51,532 bases of DNA from Caballeronia hypogeia (GTDB lineage: Bacteria > Pseudomonadota > Gammaproteobacteria > Burkholderiales > Burkholderiaceae), in assembly GCF_001544875.2 (NCBI RefSeq), contig NZ_FCOA02000043.1:1-51532 (forward strand), written 5' to 3'. This document shows, in pieces, positions 49,585 to 51,532 of the stretch. Under the pieces are notes generated by a model. The model had not been told where the DNA came from and did no database searches. It saw only the letters and a list, made by a program, of their open reading frames with translations. Made by a program: the position numbers and the translations under genes. How positions within the stretch are numbered: position 1 is the first letter of the stretch; every line of letters starts with the position of its first letter.

Positions 49585-50044
49585 CAAAGAACGTCGAAGG
49601 GGCCGGATAGCTACTCGGAGCGTATGTGATTGAATGCAATGAACGATAACGGTATATCAACACCGTGTTTCAACTCTTTAGTCCAATCAACCACCTTCGA
49701 CTTGAGGCATAAGCGAACGCATCGCCTTGCCCTTCGGGTTGGCGGGCAGCTTTCCGAAGGGAACCAGCCGTTCGAGCGACACCTTGATAGGAAGAGAGAG
49801 TGGCGGCAAGTGGCCGCGTGCCGCCGGATGCGGTCGGCCCTAGCCGACCCGAAACGGCCGCTGAGACAGCGCCGGTGAATGGCCGCTTCCTTCGAGCCCA
49901 ACGACTAGTGGCTTGTCAAAATTGTTCTTCGATGGAATGCGTGCAAAAATCAGAAATGCGCTGCCCCTAGAACGGCGGAATGCATGTTACGGCTAGCGAC
50001 ACTTTTCCATTTCGCTCCTTCCTCTTGGGCATGACCGGACTCTT
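49585..50044. other. 460-bp intergenic region
   Basis: Contains the second copy of the 40-bp repeat (49811-49850). No convincing gene. Minus-strand frames have no recognisable domain. Confidence 0.5.
49811..49850. repeat. 40-bp dispersed repeat, copy 2
   Basis: Identical to 43962-44001 over 40 bases, then diverges except for a shared CGGCCGCT soon after. Same orientation. Confidence 0.8.
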
Positions 50045-51493
50045 ATGACGCTATTAGTCGCTCAAACAGATGGATCCGTAGCGTGGATGGTAGCGGACAC
50101 AGCGATCAGCAGTCCGCTTCGCGGCACGCGGGAGCGGAAGTTCATGTTAAAGGTCGAGCCCGGGCAAGGAATGTCTCTGCTCGGCTATGCGGACAATGCC
50201 GACAGAGGGGCGTTGACTGTGCGACAGGCAGCGTCACTTCCGCCGGGCCGTGCGGTCCTGAAAATGCTCACTGATGTTCATACGACGCACCGCGATGTGG
50301 AGTTCGCGTACGCATTTATAGAAGACGGAACGGCGGTGCTCTATAAGATCGCGGATGGCGTCGCGCACAGCGTTCCCGCGCTATATCTCGGTGATGCAGA
50401 CGCGTATGAGACTTTTCAAGCAATCCGGCATGCCGAAGAGATTGACCACGCGCCTGACGCGATGCACTTGTTCATAACGTGGGTTCCAAAGGAGGGGCTC
50501 AGTGAGCCGGACCCGCCGATTAAAATTCCTAAAATGCTGACCGAAAGCATAAAGGCCATGCAAACGCTGTTCGTCCGTACAAGCCAACGCGGTGTCGGCG
50601 GCGTTGCGATCCCATTCATCCTTTCTCACCGCGGCCCTCAGGTGCTGAACTATGTCTATGCCGTTACAGACCCGCTTACCCGCGAATTGCCGCATGGCAC
50701 GGTGGTGCCTCATGGAACGGCAGAACGCGGCGGCTATGGAATTTCCGTAAGTCAACTCGCTGAGAAAGATGGAGTGTTCGTCTATTGGTTACAACGGCCA
50801 GGCGGCACCGTATTCATTCGAAGAGAAGGTGGCGATGACGTTTATGATTTTGAGGGACGGCCGCGCGACTTTGTTCAAACCGTGAAGCACGAACTTGACC
50901 GCGATGTCAGCCTATTCTTCGGAGAAGCGGCCCCGACCGAACCTCACTCCCTGCGACTGATGTTTGACGAAAACGGCGTAGCCTGTCTTGCGGTCGCATC
51001 GTCGGATATCGATTTCACTTTCTCATGGCTTCACATGTCAGAAGACTCTTTCAGAACGGCACCCACTGCCTTGCCGGTCGGTATCGGAACTCAACCGGCA
51101 GAGCCCCCAGCCGGACTTCAGGGTACGATTACAAACGAGGGTAAAACGCTCTCCCTTAGCGCACAGGATGCCAACGGGGAGAGCGTGGAGATACCGCTTG
51201 CTGCAACGCAGGTTGATCAGCTGATACGTCATCTCTCTCAGTTGAGAGCAACGATGACCGACAAGGTGCCAAGCGCGCCTGACAGTGGCGTTTATCCCGT
51301 TTCGCTGGATCCGGGGTGGAGGACGAACGCTGATGTACACCCAGCATTTCCAGGGGTTTGCCTCGCGTTGAGGGACGACGGACTCGGTTGGCAAATGTAC
51401 TGGCTGCCCCCGCACGAGGTGAGAGCGCTCGGAGAGTACCTCGTCGGCCATGAAATGAGATTGACCCGCTCCGACGGACAGATTTGCAGTTAA
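50045..51493 (+). CDS. Ntn-hydrolase (proteasome/HslV-like) protein, 3' end cut by IS
   Basis: 482 codons, of which the first 470 or so belong to the gene. It begins Met-Thr (MTLLVAQTDGSVAWMVADTA). Counting Thr as residue 1, Asp falls at 17 (VADTA) and lysines at 31 and 35 (RKFMLK), close to the Thr1-Asp17-Lys33 layout of proteasome beta and HslV subunits, and strand GMSLLGYADNAD follows. No upstream start is possible because the ATG at 50033 meets a stop at once. The C-terminal 150 residues contain two or three similar strand-strand-helix units (LSLSAQDANGESVEIPLAAT, VCLALRDDGLGWQMYWLPPH). Residues after HEM are IS sequence. Function unknown. Confidence 0.65.
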   Translation: MTLLVAQTDGSVAWMVADTAISSPLRGTRERKFMLKVEPGQGMSLLGYADNADRGALTVRQAASLPPGRAVLKMLTDVHTTHRDVEFAYAFIEDGTAVLYKIADGVAHSVPALYLGDADAYETFQAIRHAEEIDHAPDAMHLFITWVPKEGLSEPDPPIKIPKMLTESIKAMQTLFVRTSQRGVGGVAIPFILSHRGPQVLNYVYAVTDPLTRELPHGTVVPHGTAERGGYGISVSQLAEKDGVFVYWLQRPGGTVFIRREGGDDVYDFEGRPRDFVQTVKHELDRDVSLFFGEAAPTEPHSLRLMFDENGVACLAVASSDIDFTFSWLHMSEDSFRTAPTALPVGIGTQPAEPPAGLQGTITNEGKTLSLSAQDANGESVEIPLAATQVDQLIRHLSQLRATMTDKVPSAPDSGVYPVSLDPGWRTNADVHPAFPGVCLALRDDGLGWQMYWLPPHEVRALGEYLVGHEMRLTRSDGQICS

Positions 51494-51532
51494 AGATTTG
51501 TCATGGTCCGACCTCCGTCAAGCGTTGAGTCG
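51456..51532 (-). mobile_element. Second copy of the IS3-family element (end only)
   Basis: From 51456 the sequence TGAGATTGACCCGCTCCGAC continues as the reverse complement of the orfB-side end of the element at 15154-18008, differing only slightly after about 50 bases. It lies opposite to the first copy, runs off the window, and ends the host gene 50045-51493 by supplying its last dozen codons. Confidence 0.85.

Noticed and set aside
15154..51532. A 36-kb composite transposon bounded by IS3 copies
   Set aside because: The left copy has its own matching GTC duplications inside a split gene, so it inserted singly.
1..51532. CRISPR arrays, tRNA or rRNA genes
   Set aside because: No regularly spaced identical repeats of CRISPR size, and no tRNA cloverleaf or rRNA sequence was noticed. 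The 11-bp arrays are too short in period to be CRISPR.

Overview
The window looks like accessory DNA (plasmid, chromid or genomic island) of a beta-proteobacterium of the Burkholderia/Paraburkholderia/Caballeronia kind. This rests on high GC, codon style, the LysR/MFS/FAD-oxidoreductase catabolic genes, LssY-type lipoproteins and a MOBF plasmid backbone. I had no database access, so taxon and family calls rest on recognised motifs only.

Layout. 1-6625 is an IS66-type element broken inside tnpB: the tnpA and tnpB start lie at 6005-6554, the tnpB end and tnpC start at 1-655. Between them sit a large serine recombinase with two small upstream ORFs (656-3207) and a complete IS21 element (3397-6004). 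6626-14376 carries exported proteins (a cupin, two lipocalin-like proteins, three copies of an unrecognised domain in two adjacent genes) and a GH15 glucoamylase. 14628-18284 is an iclR regulator gene cut by an IS3-family element, itself cut by an IS1111-group (IS110 family) element whose 3' non-coding end looks like a seekRNA/bridge RNA. 18416-24929 is catabolic: SDR plus divergent LysR, a glucarate dehydratase remnant, and an FAD oxidoreductase/MFS pair with a divergent LysR. 25164-25804 is a VapBC module, followed by a second IS110-type element.

27832-36657 is an R388-like DNA-processing and stability block: ardC, stbABC, a candidate oriT, a trwA-like gene, trwB and trwC. No mating-pair (T4SS) genes are in the window. 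The predicted nic orientation would send the stb/ardC side into the recipient first. Arrays of 11-bp-phased repeats lie upstream of stbA and trwB, where StbA would be expected to bind. 37943-43203 holds lipoproteins: an overlapping operon of two LssY-like paralogues and a hydrolase, a SYLF protein and a small lipoprotein. 44185-45141 is a Na/Pi-type transporter. 45783-49584 is a tight operon of DUF3604, a parvulin-like isomerase and a HupE/UreJ-like membrane protein. 50045 onward is an unusual protein whose N-terminus resembles a proteasome/HslV-type Ntn hydrolase. Its end is cut by a second, oppositely oriented copy of the IS3 element that runs off the window.

Most striking: the IS1111 non-coding RNA region contains two 8-nt guides that match the two strands of its own reconstructed target across the insertion junction, on the two arms of one internal loop, and a third 8-mer that matches the element's right end.
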